Shown here: in pieces, positions 6,432 through 14,901 of the stretch
How the letters are laid out: each line of letters opens with the position of its first letter
How positions within the stretch are numbered: position 1 is the stretch's first letter
Assembly (NCBI GenBank): GCA_025463215.1
Contig: JAOBWF010000375.1
Coordinates: 1-32,951 of the forward strand
Direction: 5' to 3'
Source of the DNA: Acidobacteriota bacterium
Lineage (GTDB): Bacteria > Acidobacteriota > Vicinamibacteria > Vicinamibacterales > CAVVIG01
DNA: 32,951 bases
Program-made: the position numbers and the translations under genes
Notes under the pieces: generated by a model
What the model saw: only the letters and a program-made list of their open reading frames with translations
What the model was told of the DNA's origin: nothing
Databases searched by the model: none

Positions 6432-9293
6432 TCAAGCGGGTGCGGCAGGTCGGCCGGGTCGGTCACGCGGGACGAGCAGGGCGACGGGGAACCGCTCGAA
6501 CAGCGCGGCGGCAGGAATCGAGTAGCCGCCGCCGCTCTGCGCCGGCGTGATCGCCGCGCCGGTAAACACATCGCGCATCGGCCGGCCGTCGGGAACAACG
6601 ATCGACGTGTCGCCCCATACCCCCGGGCCGAGCGGCGGCGCGCCGGCGTCCGGGATCAGCGTCGCGATCAGCCGCGGGACGCAGGTAATCACCCGGTCCG
6701 CGGCGCCGCGCGCGAAGGCAAACAGGCACTCGGCGCGCGATCCGGCCGTCGCGATCGGCACGTAGTTGCCGCGCTCGAAAACGTCGCGGCGCTCGGCCCG
6801 CACCGCGAGGGCGCGGTTGGCGACGAACATCTTCACGCGACCGGTCGTCCGTTGCTCGAGCAGCTCCGCCGGATCCGCGGTCTCGAGCCCGGCGAGCGCG
6901 CGCCGGCGCGCGTCGTAGTCGATCGGACGGCGGTTGTCGGGATCGACCAGGGTCAGATCCCAGAGCTCCGTGCCCTGATAAAAATCGGGGACGCCCGGCG
7001 CCGTGATCTTGACGAGGAGCTGGGCGAGGCTGTTGTAGATCCCGAGCTGCGCGATGCGCACCCGCAGCGGCTCGAACGCCTGGAGAAACAGGTTGGGCCG
7101 GCGGCGATCCAGAATCGCGTGAACGAACCGGGTCACGGCGGTTTCGTACGCTTCGTCCGGATTCATCCAGCTCGTATGCACCTTCGCCTCGCGCAGCGCC
7201 TTGGTGAGATAGGCGGTGATCCGATCGCGAAACGACGTCTCGACCTCCACGCCGCTCTCGAACGGCCACGCCCCGATCAGCGTCTGGTAGATCAGGTACT
7301 CCTCGTTCGAGTCGGGCGCCAGCGTGCCGTGGACGTCGGTCTTGAGGCGGCGGTTCACCGAGCGCCAGCGCATGTGGGCCGCCTTCCACGCTCCCGGAAT
7401 CTCGGACAGCACGTTGATCCGCGCGCGCACGTCCTCGCCCCGTTTGGTGTCGTGCGTCGAGCTGGCGGACAACGCCGACGGCGACCGGCGCAGCCGCGCG
7501 GCCATCCAGTCGTGGACCGCCGCCGGCTCGAGGCCGAATTGCACCGGGTCGGACCCGACCTCGTTCAGCGATACCAGCCGGTTGTAGACGTAGAGCGCCG
7601 TGTCCTCGATCCCTTTCGCCGCCACCGGGCTGGTGATCTGCTGCATCTTGCCGATGAACCGCGCCCGCTCGTCCCCTTCCTCTGGCGTGGTCACCGCGGT
7701 CGCTTTGAGCATGAGGCGCTCGACGAAGTCGAACATCAGCCGGCTGATCGCCGCCGGCGCGCGCCGCCGCGCCGACCGCACCGCCTCGGCAATGTAGCGG
7801 CGATCATGATCGCTGATCGGATCGTCGGCGGTGACGTAGGTGCGATACACCGGGAAGGAGGCGATCACCTCCTTCAGCGTCGAGATCAGGCTGTAGAGCG
7901 TGAAGTCGCGGAAGTGGCGGTTACGCTCGGAGAACCGGTTCAGCTGATGCCCGAGCGAGTTGATATCCCCCGACATCGTTTCGTGCAGCACCTGCTTCTT
8001 GCTGGCGTACGCCAGATCGGCGAACGACACCGGCGGATCGACGGCGACGCGGCGGTAGATGTCGTCGAACGCCCGCTCGTTGCGCCGATCGACGAACAGG
8101 TTGTTGACCGTGGCGGCAAATTCGTACCCGGTCGTACCGTGCACGGGCCAGTCGGTCGCGAGCTGCTCGCCCGCGCCGAGAATCTTTTCGACGACGATGT
8201 AGAAGGGGTCGTGGGCGGGGCTGCCGCACTGCTCCTGCAGCCGGCGCAGGTAGTCGCCGGGCGCGTAGAGGCCGTCGACGTGATCGATGCGCAGCCCGGT
8301 GACCGCCCCCTGGCGCACGAGCTCCAGCGCGAACCGGTGCACCTCGTCGAAGACCACGGGATCTTCCATGCGCAGCGCGGCGAGCTCGTTGACGTCGAAG
8401 AAGCGCCGGTAGTTGATCTCCTCGGACGCCACCCGCCAGTGCGCCAGGCGGTAGGACTGCAGGTTCAGCAGCCGGTCGAGTGGATCGAAGCTGCGCGGCT
8501 GGCCGGCGGTACCGTTGAGACGGCGGACGCAGTCCTCGATCAGCGCAGCGACGTCAGGACTCGCGTCGGCGAGAACCGCCAGCCGGCGCTTCACGATTTC
8601 CTTCTCGCGGACGCGGGTCGCAATCGCCGCCGGATCGCGATCGCTGCGTGCCGGCAGGTTGCGGCTCGCGGTCAGGATGCTTTGCAGCTCGTCGGCGTCC
8701 GCGCCGGCGTGCCCTTCGATCCACGGGTCGATCGCGGCGTCGAGCACGGCGGCATAGGTGTCCGGCGCGATCGGCAGCGTCTGATCGTAGTAGCGCACGC
8801 AGAAGGTGCCGTCACGGTAGGCGAGCTGCAGTTCCTGGCGCTCGAGCACCGCACCGTACTGATCGCCAAGGATCGGGATCAGGATCTTGTCCGCGAGCTC
8901 GTCCTTCACCGGATGCCATTCGACGTCGAAGAAGCGCGCGTAGCGCGAGCTCGGGCCATTTTCGAGCACGTCGGTCCACCACGGATTCGCCGAGTGGGCG
9001 ATTCCCATGTGATTGGGCACGAGGTCCATGACATGCCCCATGCCGCGCGCGCGCAGCGCGTCGACCCACGCGCGGTATTCCGTGTCCGTACCGATTTCCG
9101 GGTTCAGCTGCGTCGGATCGGCGACATCGTAACCGTGCGCGCTGCCGGGTACCGCTTTGAGGTACGACGAGGCATAACAGTCGCTGATCCCCAGATCGCG
9201 GAGGTAGTCGACGACCGCCTGGGCGTCACGAAAGGTGAACCCCTGATGAAACTGCAGGCGATACGTGGAGACTGGAACGCGAGCGAACGGCAC
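6432..9293 (-). CDS. treY: Malto-oligosyltrehalose synthase
   Basis: A GH13-type protein that isomerises the reducing-end alpha-1,4 bond of maltodextrins to the alpha,alpha-1,1 bond, the first step of the TreY-TreZ trehalose pathway. It begins VPVSTYRLQFHQGFTF, as TreY proteins do. Family signatures: MDLVPNHMG, nucleophile in GLRIDHVDG (about D337), acid/base Glu in IVVEKI (about E369), SSTHDTKRGED and the late PDFYQGTELWD. I chose the GTG at 9293 (953 residues). The frame stays open to a GTG at 9428, but the added stretch looks like translated noncoding sequence and would overlap the divergent gene; neither start has a clear Shine-Dalgarno. TreZ and TreX are not in the window. The next gene follows after one base. 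Confidence 0.93.
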   Translation of the reverse strand: MPFARVPVSTYRLQFHQGFTFRDAQAVVDYLRDLGISDCYASSYLKAVPGSAHGYDVADPTQLNPEIGTDTEYRAWVDALRARGMGHVMDLVPNHMGIAHSANPWWTDVLENGPSSRYARFFDVEWHPVKDELADKILIPILGDQYGAVLERQELQLAYRDGTFCVRYYDQTLPIAPDTYAAVLDAAIDPWIEGHAGADADELQSILTASRNLPARSDRDPAAIATRVREKEIVKRRLAVLADASPDVAALIEDCVRRLNGTAGQPRSFDPLDRLLNLQSYRLAHWRVASEEINYRRFFDVNELAALRMEDPVVFDEVHRFALELVRQGAVTGLRIDHVDGLYAPGDYLRRLQEQCGSPAHDPFYIVVEKILGAGEQLATDWPVHGTTGYEFAATVNNLFVDRRNERAFDDIYRRVAVDPPVSFADLAYASKKQVLHETMSGDINSLGHQLNRFSERNRHFRDFTLYSLISTLKEVIASFPVYRTYVTADDPISDHDRRYIAEAVRSARRRAPAAISRLMFDFVERLMLKATAVTTPEEGDERARFIGKMQQITSPVAAKGIEDTALYVYNRLVSLNEVGSDPVQFGLEPAAVHDWMAARLRRSPSALSASSTHDTKRGEDVRARINVLSEIPGAWKAAHMRWRSVNRRLKTDVHGTLAPDSNEEYLIYQTLIGAWPFESGVEVETSFRDRITAYLTKALREAKVHTSWMNPDEAYETAVTRFVHAILDRRRPNLFLQAFEPLRVRIAQLGIYNSLAQLLVKITAPGVPDFYQGTELWDLTLVDPDNRRPIDYDARRRALAGLETADPAELLEQRTTGRVKMFVANRALAVRAERRDVFERGNYVPIATAGSRAECLFAFARGAADRVITCVPRLIATLIPDAGAPPLGPGVWGDTSIVVPDGRPMRDVFTGAAITPAQSGGGYSIPAAALFERFPVALLVPRDRPGRPAAPA

Positions 9294-9429
9294 CGCGTGA
9301 AGAAGTAGCAAGGCAGCCGCCAGGTAACGGCCGAGCTGGTGAGCGCTGCTGGCAACGTACTTGCTCAGCTGTTCGATTGGAATGCTTCGCGCTGCGACCA
9401 CCCCGCGTACCGTCGTCAACTTGGCCACG

Positions 9430-9870
9430 ATGGCGTGCGTTCCTGCCGGCTCTCGCGGCGACGGTGCGCCGGCGCGGGCGCAGCGCGCGGAACTCTCGGT
9501 CGATCCGGGCTCGACGCCGCGCCACCGGTTCGCCGGTAAACCGGCCGGCGGCCACGTCCGTCCGGCGACGGAGTCCCGTATTTACGTGGTCAAACGCGAC
9601 ACGGGGGGCCTCCGCATCACCTCTCGCGTGCGCGACGACAACGGGCACGAATGGAGCGGCGCGATGCTCGGCGCGGCACGCTTTCGCCCGATCGACAGCG
9701 GCCTCAAGCCGCGGGGTGAGCGGTCGTGGCGGGAGAGCCCGTGTGTCGGCACGCGCGAGGACGGCGGCGTGGCGACACGCGTTTCGCGCCGCAACAACAG
9801 CAACGAGATCACCGCCCGCTACGTCGCCCGCATTCGCGAGAACATGGCGCAGGACCTGGAGCTTCGATGA
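9430..9870 (+). CDS. Hypothetical protein, start uncertain
   Basis: No family recognised. The C-terminal part (from about 9580) looks like real protein: SRIYVVKRDTGG, LRITSRVRDDNGHEW, AARFRPIDSG and EITARYVARIRENMAQ. The stop overlaps the ATG of the next gene (ATGATG), supporting this frame and co-translation with the DUF4956/MgtC-like membrane protein. The N-terminus is doubtful: from the ATG at 9430 it is polar and Arg-rich, whereas the neighbouring frame over 9429-9465 reads WRAFLPALAATV, a good hydrophobic core, and this frame then continues APARAQRAEL. A one-base indel there would restore a signal peptide with cleavage near A-R-A-Q. As read, the coding start cannot be fixed. Confidence 0.55.
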   Translation: MACVPAGSRGDGAPARAQRAELSVDPGSTPRHRFAGKPAGGHVRPATESRIYVVKRDTGGLRITSRVRDDNGHEWSGAMLGAARFRPIDSGLKPRGERSWRESPCVGTREDGGVATRVSRRNNSNEITARYVARIRENMAQDLELR

Positions 9871-10634
9871 TGAAACTGCGCAATGTGTGTCTCGCCCTGT
9901 TGTTCCTCGCCGGCCTGGCCGGTCCGGCGTTCGCGCAGGTGCCCGTCGACCAGGTCGAGAAGGAGTCGAAACGGACCGACGTGCTCGAGCGGACGCCGCC
10001 GATCGAGGAGCAGGTGCGCGATCTGAAGCACGCGCTGTCGCGCCTGCCGATCGCCGCCGGGCTCGCGTGCGTGCTGGCGTTCCGGCCGCGGCGCAAAGGC
10101 ACGCCGCAGCGGCAGATGTCGGTGATCCAGACGCAGATCATCCTCGCGGTCGTCGGCGCGGTGGTGATGCTGGTCGTCGGCTCCAGCCTGGCGCGTGCCT
10201 TCGGTATCGTCGGCGCGGCGGGGCTGGTGCGCTATCGCGCCAAGATCGACGATCCGAAGGACGCCGGTGTGATGCTGTCGACCCTGGCGGTGGGGCTGGC
10301 GTCCGGCGTCGGCGTCTGGCTGCTCGCGGCCTTTGCGACCGTTTTCATTCTGGCGCTGCTGTGGATCGTCGAATCGTTCGAGCCGAAGCCGACGCAGCTG
10401 TTCACGCTGAAGGTAAAGGCCAAGGATCCGGCGGCCGTCAAGCCAAAGCTCGACGCCCTGCTCGCCCGCTACAAGTTCGAGGTCGAACTGCGGGGCACGA
10501 CCCAGGAAGAGTTCCACTACGAGGTGCGGATGCCGACCAGCGGCAAGACCGATCGACTGTCGGCGCGGATTCTGAAACTCGATCCGGAGAACGTCACCGA
10601 AGTCGAGTGGGAGGAGAAGAAGGAGAAAAAGTGA
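9867..10634 (+). CDS. DUF4956/MgtC-like membrane protein
   Basis: 255 residues with a signal peptide (cleavage after AGPAFA, about residue 23). A hydrophobic core of three or more helices contains SLARAFGIVGAAGLVRYR and KIDDPKDAGVMLSTLAVGLA, the conserved pattern of DUF4956 proteins, which resembles the MgtC/SapB core. A soluble C-terminal domain (about 170-250) has an alpha-beta pattern like the small ACT-like tails of MgtC-type proteins. Some DUF4956 proteins accompany polyphosphate polymerases, but none is encoded here; transport or regulatory function is unknown. GGAG lies 6 bases before the ATG, which overlaps the previous stop. The Lys/Glu-rich end (EEKKEKK) and its TGA run into a heptamer repeat. 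Confidence 0.8.
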   Translation: MMKLRNVCLALLFLAGLAGPAFAQVPVDQVEKESKRTDVLERTPPIEEQVRDLKHALSRLPIAAGLACVLAFRPRRKGTPQRQMSVIQTQIILAVVGAVVMLVVGSSLARAFGIVGAAGLVRYRAKIDDPKDAGVMLSTLAVGLASGVGVWLLAAFATVFILALLWIVESFEPKPTQLFTLKVKAKDPAAVKPKLDALLARYKFEVELRGTTQEEFHYEVRMPTSGKTDRLSARILKLDPENVTEVEWEEKKEKK

Positions 10635-10678
10635 GAAGTTAAAAGTGAGAAGTGAGAACTTAGAAGTGAGAATCAGCG
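10630..10678. repeat. Heptamer tandem repeat (consensus ANTNAGA)
   Basis: Six heptamers in perfect phase from 10630 to 10671, mostly AGTGAGA with variants AGTTAAA and ACTTAGA; a degenerate seventh follows. The stop of the DUF4956 gene (10632-10634) is in the first unit, and the stop of the convergent yajQ gene (10673-10675) is at the far end. Read on the plus strand, further TGA, TAA or TAG triplets fall in two of three frames. Same consensus as the arrays at 5057 and 28847. Confidence 0.9.
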
Positions 10679-11173
10679 ATAGTTGCCGAAGCCGAGCGCG
10701 ACGCCGAAGTCGTGGTCGCGCAGCAGGCGCATCGCGTTCTGCAGCTCGTCTTTCGACGGCGAGCTGACCCGCACCTGGTCGGCCTGGATGGTCGCCTGCA
10801 CCTTCTTCAGTTTCTGATCTTTCAGGTACTTGACGATCTCCTTGGCGGCCTCGATCGGGATCCCCTGCTGGATCTCGATCACGCAGCGCAGCGCGCCACC
10901 CGCGGCGGCTTCCGAGTCGCCGACCTTGAAGTTCTTGACCGCGACGCCGCGCCGGACCAGCCGGGTCTGCAGGATCTCCCACAGCGCGTTCATCTTCATC
11001 TGATCGTCGGTCGTCAGCGTCAGCGTCTTCTCGGCGACGTTGAGGTCGATGTCGGCCCTGGCGCCCTTGAAGTCGTAGCGCTGCCCGACTTCCTTGCGCG
11101 CCTGGTTCAGGGCGTTGTCGACCTCGGCGAAGTCGATGGTCGAAGTAACGTCGAAGGACGCGTTGTCAGCCAT
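10673..11173 (-). CDS. yajQ: YajQ family nucleotide-binding protein
   Basis: 166 residues, the usual family length, with typical start ASFDVTSTIDFAEVDNALNQ and sections RYDFKGARADI, TDDQMKMNALWEIL and the ending FGVALGFGNYR. YajQ (DUF520) proteins are two-domain ferredoxin-like folds in the cytoplasm. Members bind nucleotides and, in some bacteria, cyclic di-GMP; the exact ligand here is not predictable. It lies downstream of the iron-permease-like gene on the same strand with about 9 bases between them, so they are probably co-transcribed although no functional link is known. The stop codon lies in the heptamer repeat. Confidence 0.95.
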   Translation of the reverse strand: MADNASFDVTSTIDFAEVDNALNQARKEVGQRYDFKGARADIDLNVAEKTLTLTTDDQMKMNALWEILQTRLVRRGVAVKNFKVGDSEAAAGGALRCVIEIQQGIPIEAAKEIVKYLKDQKLKKVQATIQADQVRVSSPSKDELQNAMRLLRDHDFGVALGFGNYR

Positions 11174-11182
11174 CCGAATATT

Positions 11183-11653
11183 CTACTCGCGTGCTTTGAC
11201 CTGGCCATGCTTGCGCGAGTGCTGGTGGCGCGCCTCCTCGACCGAGTGTGAGATGGTGACGTCGTGCTCCCTGCGGCAGAGGGCCGCCAGTTCGTGGTAG
11301 AACCGGTGCAGCTGGGCCAGCTCCTTTTCCGACAGCGACTCGACGTCGACCAGCCGGTTGCTGGCGCCGCTCACCGCGGCGACGATTTCGTTCAGCTTCA
11401 GATGGAGGGCGAGCGAGTCCTTGTTCTGCGCCCGCTGGATCAGGAACACCATCAGGAACGTGACAATCGTCGTGCTGGTGTTGATGACGAGCTGCCACGT
11501 ATCCGAATAGTGGAACACCGGGCCGAGCAGCGCCCAGACGACGATCACCGAGAGGGCGCAGCCGAAGGCGGCGGTGCTGCCGGTCCAGCGGGTGATGACT
11601 TTGGAAAACGCCTCGAAGCGATCGCCGATCGAGCCGTGTCTTCGTTTCGCCAT
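11183..11653 (-). CDS. Low-affinity iron permease family protein
   Basis: 156 residues from the ATG at 11653; an in-frame ATG at 11665 would add M-I-L-R. Pattern of the low-affinity iron permease (Fet4-like) family: FEAFSKVITRWTGS, two membrane helices (about 26-46 with VIVVWALLGPVF, and 56-76), DTWQLVINTSTTIVTFLMVF, IQRAQNKDSLALHLKLNE, and a cytoplasmic helical tail with Glu/His-rich end. In this family the bacterial proteins are short, and metal transport is inferred from the fungal relatives. Promoter region is only about 30 bases and is shared with the divergent fdhD. Confidence 0.85.
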   Translation of the reverse strand: MAKRRHGSIGDRFEAFSKVITRWTGSTAAFGCALSVIVVWALLGPVFHYSDTWQLVINTSTTIVTFLMVFLIQRAQNKDSLALHLKLNEIVAAVSGASNRLVDVESLSEKELAQLHRFYHELAALCRREHDVTISHSVEEARHQHSRKHGQVKARE

Positions 11654-11682
11654 GCGGAGAATCATAGCGGTAAGATGACCCC

Positions 11683-12504
11683 ATGTCCGAGGCGCGGCGA
11701 TCGGTCGGCGTCGTGCGCGTGCGCGGTGGCGCGCGCCTCACCGCCTCCGATGCTGCGGCGGCCGAAGAACCGCTCGAGGTGCGGCTGCACGGCCAGCCGT
11801 TCGCGGTCATCATGCGGACGCCCGGCGCCGACCGCGAGCTCGCCGCCGGATTCCTGCTCGCGGAGCGCGTGATCACGAGCGCGGACGATCTCGGCACCAT
11901 CGCGCACTGCACCGATCCGGCCGCCGATCACCCCGAAAACATCGTCGACGTCACGCTGGTGAACGGGTCGGCAGCGGCGATCGATCGGCTGATGGCCGGC
12001 CGCCGCCAGGTCACCACGACGGCGTCCTGCGGTATGTGCGGACGCCGGACCATCGAATCGCTGGCGGCCGACGTGTCGCCACTGCGTCCCGCCTGGCAGG
12101 TCACCGCAGCCGCGATCGCGGCGCTGCCCGTGCTGTTGCGCGCGCGCCAGGCGGTGTTCGAGGAGACCGGCGGCCTGCACGCCGCCGGCCTGTTCCTGCG
12201 CGATGGCACGCTGATCGATGTCGCGGAGGATGTCGGGCGCCACAATGCGGTGGACAAGATCGTCGGCCGCATGCTGATGCGCGACGCACTGCCGCTCTCC
12301 GAGCATCTGCTGTGCGTCAGCGGCCGCACGTCCTTCGAGCTGGTGCAGAAGACCCTGTTCGCCGGCATCCCGATTCTCGCTGCGGTGTCGGCGCCGTCGA
12401 GCCTGGCGATCGAGCTGGCGCAGGAATACGGCGTGACGCTGATCGGCTTCATCCGCGGCGACCGGTTCAATATTTACGCGCACCCGGACCGGATTGCGCC
12501 ATGA
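11683..12504 (+). CDS. fdhD: Formate dehydrogenase accessory sulfurtransferase FdhD
   Basis: 273 residues. FdhD carries sulfur from a cysteine desulfurase to the molybdenum cofactor of formate dehydrogenase. The diagnostic CxxC is present (C116-G-M-C119 in TASCGMCGR), as are EEPLEVRLHGQP near the N-terminus, FEETGGLHAAGLF, AEDVGRHNAVDKIVG and SGRTSFELVQK, all FdhD hallmarks. Cytoplasmic. No formate dehydrogenase gene is in the window. The stop overlaps the ATG of a TonB-dependent receptor (ATGA), an uncommon partner. Start ATG at 11683 keeps a normal N-terminus; the leader is weakly purine-rich. Confidence 0.95.
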   Translation: MSEARRSVGVVRVRGGARLTASDAAAAEEPLEVRLHGQPFAVIMRTPGADRELAAGFLLAERVITSADDLGTIAHCTDPAADHPENIVDVTLVNGSAAAIDRLMAGRRQVTTTASCGMCGRRTIESLAADVSPLRPAWQVTAAAIAALPVLLRARQAVFEETGGLHAAGLFLRDGTLIDVAEDVGRHNAVDKIVGRMLMRDALPLSEHLLCVSGRTSFELVQKTLFAGIPILAAVSAPSSLAIELAQEYGVTLIGFIRGDRFNIYAHPDRIAP

Positions 12505-14825
12505 CCCGGACCGGCTGCACCGTGGCGTTCGTGTGCCTGCTGCTCGCGCCGCTGCACGCGCAGCTCTCGACCGGCGAATTGCGGCTGGCGGTCGTCGACG
12601 CGACCGGGCTCGCGGTCCCCGCCGCCGGGACGCTCGCCAGCGACGCTTCGCTCACGAACCGTCCCTTCGACACCGACCAGGCCGGCCGTGTCACGTTCGA
12701 TCGCTTGCCGCCGGGCCGATATCGGCTGACGGTGGCGGGCGGGGGCTTCACACCGCATACGGAACTGGTGGACATTCGTTCGGCGCTGCCGCGCGAGATC
12801 CGCGTCACGCTCGAGCTCGCGCCGGTTGCCGCGTCGGTGACGGTCACCGACAGCGCGACGCTGGTCGACGTCCATCGCGCCGGCATTGCCTATACGGTCG
12901 GCGCCCAGCAGGTCCGCGAGCAGCAGTCGGCGGTGCCCGGACGCGAGCTGCTCGATCTCGTCAACCTGCAGCCCGGCTGGCTGATGGAATCCAACGGGGT
13001 ACTCCATCCGCGCGGCTCCGAGTACCAGACGCTGTTCGTCGTCGACGGCGTGCCGATGGACGACAACCGCTCGCCCGCCTTCGCGCCGGAGCTGCCGGAC
13101 GCGGAGATCGAGGCGGTGAGCGTCATCACCGGCACGTTCCCCGCCGAGTACGGCCGCAAGCTCGGGGGGGTCGTCGACGTCACCACCAGCCGTGATCCGC
13201 GCACGGGTCCGCACGGCTCTGTCGAAGCCGGCGGCGGCAGCTTCGGCACAGGTACCGCGTTCGCGTCGGCCGGCTACGGCTGGGGCGCGCGATCGCTGAC
13301 GATCAACGCCGGAGTGTCGCGGACAGATCGCTACCTCGATCCGCCTGCCGCGATCAACACCGGGAATGACGGCGTGTTGCGATCGGTCGCCGCGGCGTTC
13401 GATCAGCAGGCGACGCCGCGCGACCGGATTCAGGTCGGATGGCGCGCGTCGAATGCGGCCTTTCGGGTGCCCAACGATCTGGAGCAGGAGCGAGCGGGCC
13501 AGCGGCAGGATCGGCGCGGCGGTGAACAGTCGGCGCAGGGCGCGTGGACCCATGTGTTCTCGCCGCGCCTGCTGCTGAGCGCGCGAGCGGCGGCCGCGGA
13601 TCTCGCCACGGATCTCTGGTCGAACCCGGCGTCCACGCCGATCGTCGTGGCGCAGCAGCGCGGCTTTCGGCGCGAGTACGCCAAGGTCGCCCTGAGTGCG
13701 CAGGCAGGCGTCCACGAGATCAAGATCGGCGGCGATGCCGTGCACGCCCCGGTCCACGAAGCGCTGCAATACCGCATCAGCGACGCGTCGGCGTTCAGCC
13801 CAGGCACCGCGTCAGAGTTCTCATTTTCGGATCGGCAGATCGATCGCGAGTACGCGCTGTTCGCGCAGGACACGATCCGGTGGGGCAGCGTGACCGCCAG
13901 CGTCGGCCTGCGATGGGATCGGTACGCGTTGGTCGTCCACGATGCCGCCGTGAGCCCGCGTGTCGGCGTCGCGTGGGCGACGCCCGCGCCGGATCTGGTG
14001 CTCCGCTTTTCGTACGACCGCGCGTTTCAGACGCCGGCGATGGAGAATCTGCTGCTCGCGAGCTCGCCCGCCGTGGAGCCGCTGAACCGCCGGATTCTGC
14101 GGCTGCCGGTCCCGGCATCGCGCGGCGATTTCGTCGAGGGCGGCTTCAGCGCCGCCGTGGCGAAGACCGCGCGCCTCGACGCGACGATCTACCGCCGCGG
14201 CTTCAGCAACTTTGCCGACGATGATGTGTTTCTGAACACGGGGATCAGCTTTCCAATCGCCTTTCGCGCCGCCGCCATCCCCGGCGCCGACCTCAAGCTC
14301 ACGCTGCCGCGCTGGCGCGCGTTGTCAGGGTTTGCCGGCTACTCGTATCTGCTCGGCCGCGCCGAACTGCCGGTCACCGGCGGATTGTTTCTCGGCAGCG
14401 AAGCCACCACCGCCCTGGCGCAGACCGACCGCGTCCCGATCTCACAGGATCAGCGGCATACCGCCCGCGCACGCGTCCGCTACCAGGCGGCGGCGCGGGC
14501 GTGGACCGCAGCGGTCGTCCGCTACGGCAGCGGTCTGCCCGTCGAGCTCGACGAGGACGTCGATCTCGCGGGCCTCGCGGCGCATTACGGATCGGCGGTC
14601 GTCGATCGCGTCGACATCGACGCCGGCAGGCTGAGGCCGAACGTGACCATCGACTGGGGCGGCGGTGTCGAGCTTTGGCGTCGCGACAAACGGCGCATCG
14701 AGCTGCGCGCGGAGATCGCCAACGTCATGAACCGCTTGAACGTGGTGAATCTCGCCGGACTGTTTTCGGGCACGGCGGTGGCGCCGCCGCGCAGCGCGAA
14801 CGTCCGCGTCCGGCTCGAGTTCTAA
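12501..14825 (+). CDS. TonB-dependent outer-membrane receptor with N-terminal carboxypeptidase-regulatory-like domain
   Basis: 774 residues. A signal peptide (VAFVCLLLAPLHA, cleavage near residue 20) is followed by an Ig-like carboxypeptidase-regulatory domain (about 25-115: LAVVDATGLAVP, DQAGRVTFDRLPPGRYRLTV), then a plug (about 120-240: LLDLVNLQPG, TLFVVDGVPMDD, ISxITGTFPAEYGRKLGG-type motif) and a beta-barrel ending in L-E-F, the expected aromatic C-terminus for BAM insertion. The domain order is common in Acidobacteriota and Bacteroidota, where such receptors import bulky ligands; the substrate is unknown. The barrel is shorter than in the 1000-residue acidobacterial receptors. Its ATG overlaps the fdhD stop, so expression is tied to fdhD. 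Confidence 0.93.
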   Translation: MTRTGCTVAFVCLLLAPLHAQLSTGELRLAVVDATGLAVPAAGTLASDASLTNRPFDTDQAGRVTFDRLPPGRYRLTVAGGGFTPHTELVDIRSALPREIRVTLELAPVAASVTVTDSATLVDVHRAGIAYTVGAQQVREQQSAVPGRELLDLVNLQPGWLMESNGVLHPRGSEYQTLFVVDGVPMDDNRSPAFAPELPDAEIEAVSVITGTFPAEYGRKLGGVVDVTTSRDPRTGPHGSVEAGGGSFGTGTAFASAGYGWGARSLTINAGVSRTDRYLDPPAAINTGNDGVLRSVAAAFDQQATPRDRIQVGWRASNAAFRVPNDLEQERAGQRQDRRGGEQSAQGAWTHVFSPRLLLSARAAAADLATDLWSNPASTPIVVAQQRGFRREYAKVALSAQAGVHEIKIGGDAVHAPVHEALQYRISDASAFSPGTASEFSFSDRQIDREYALFAQDTIRWGSVTASVGLRWDRYALVVHDAAVSPRVGVAWATPAPDLVLRFSYDRAFQTPAMENLLLASSPAVEPLNRRILRLPVPASRGDFVEGGFSAAVAKTARLDATIYRRGFSNFADDDVFLNTGISFPIAFRAAAIPGADLKLTLPRWRALSGFAGYSYLLGRAELPVTGGLFLGSEATTALAQTDRVPISQDQRHTARARVRYQAAARAWTAAVVRYGSGLPVELDEDVDLAGLAAHYGSAVVDRVDIDAGRLRPNVTIDWGGGVELWRRDKRRIELRAEIANVMNRLNVVNLAGLFSGTAVAPPRSANVRVRLEF

Positions 14826-14849
14826 CCGCGCGCTACCAGGTCCAAAGCC

Positions 14850-14901
14850 GTCTACGCGTGGCCGGCACGGCGGACCTGAAGGTCCGCACTGTCTACACGT
14901 G
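14850..14901. repeat. REP-like palindromic element with flanking direct repeats
   Basis: A perfect 7-bp stem GCGGACC (14870-14876) and GGTCCGC (14881-14887) with loop TGAA is flanked by near-identical 11-mers GTCTACGCGTG (14850-14860) and GTCTACACGTG (14891-14901). It lies between convergent genes: just after the TonB-receptor stop and over the last 17 or so codons of the GT-C gene, whose TAG stop is inside the left 11-mer. No T-tract follows either arm, so a terminator role is possible but not shown. Confidence 0.75.

Noticed and set aside
6357-9308. A plus-strand open frame of about 980 codons antisense to treY
   Set aside because: Low-complexity Arg/Ala/Val translation; all TreY signatures are on the minus strand.
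14826-14901. Rho-independent terminator between the TonB receptor and the GT-C gene
   Set aside because: A good stem is present but no T-tract follows on either strand; listed as a REP-like repeat instead.
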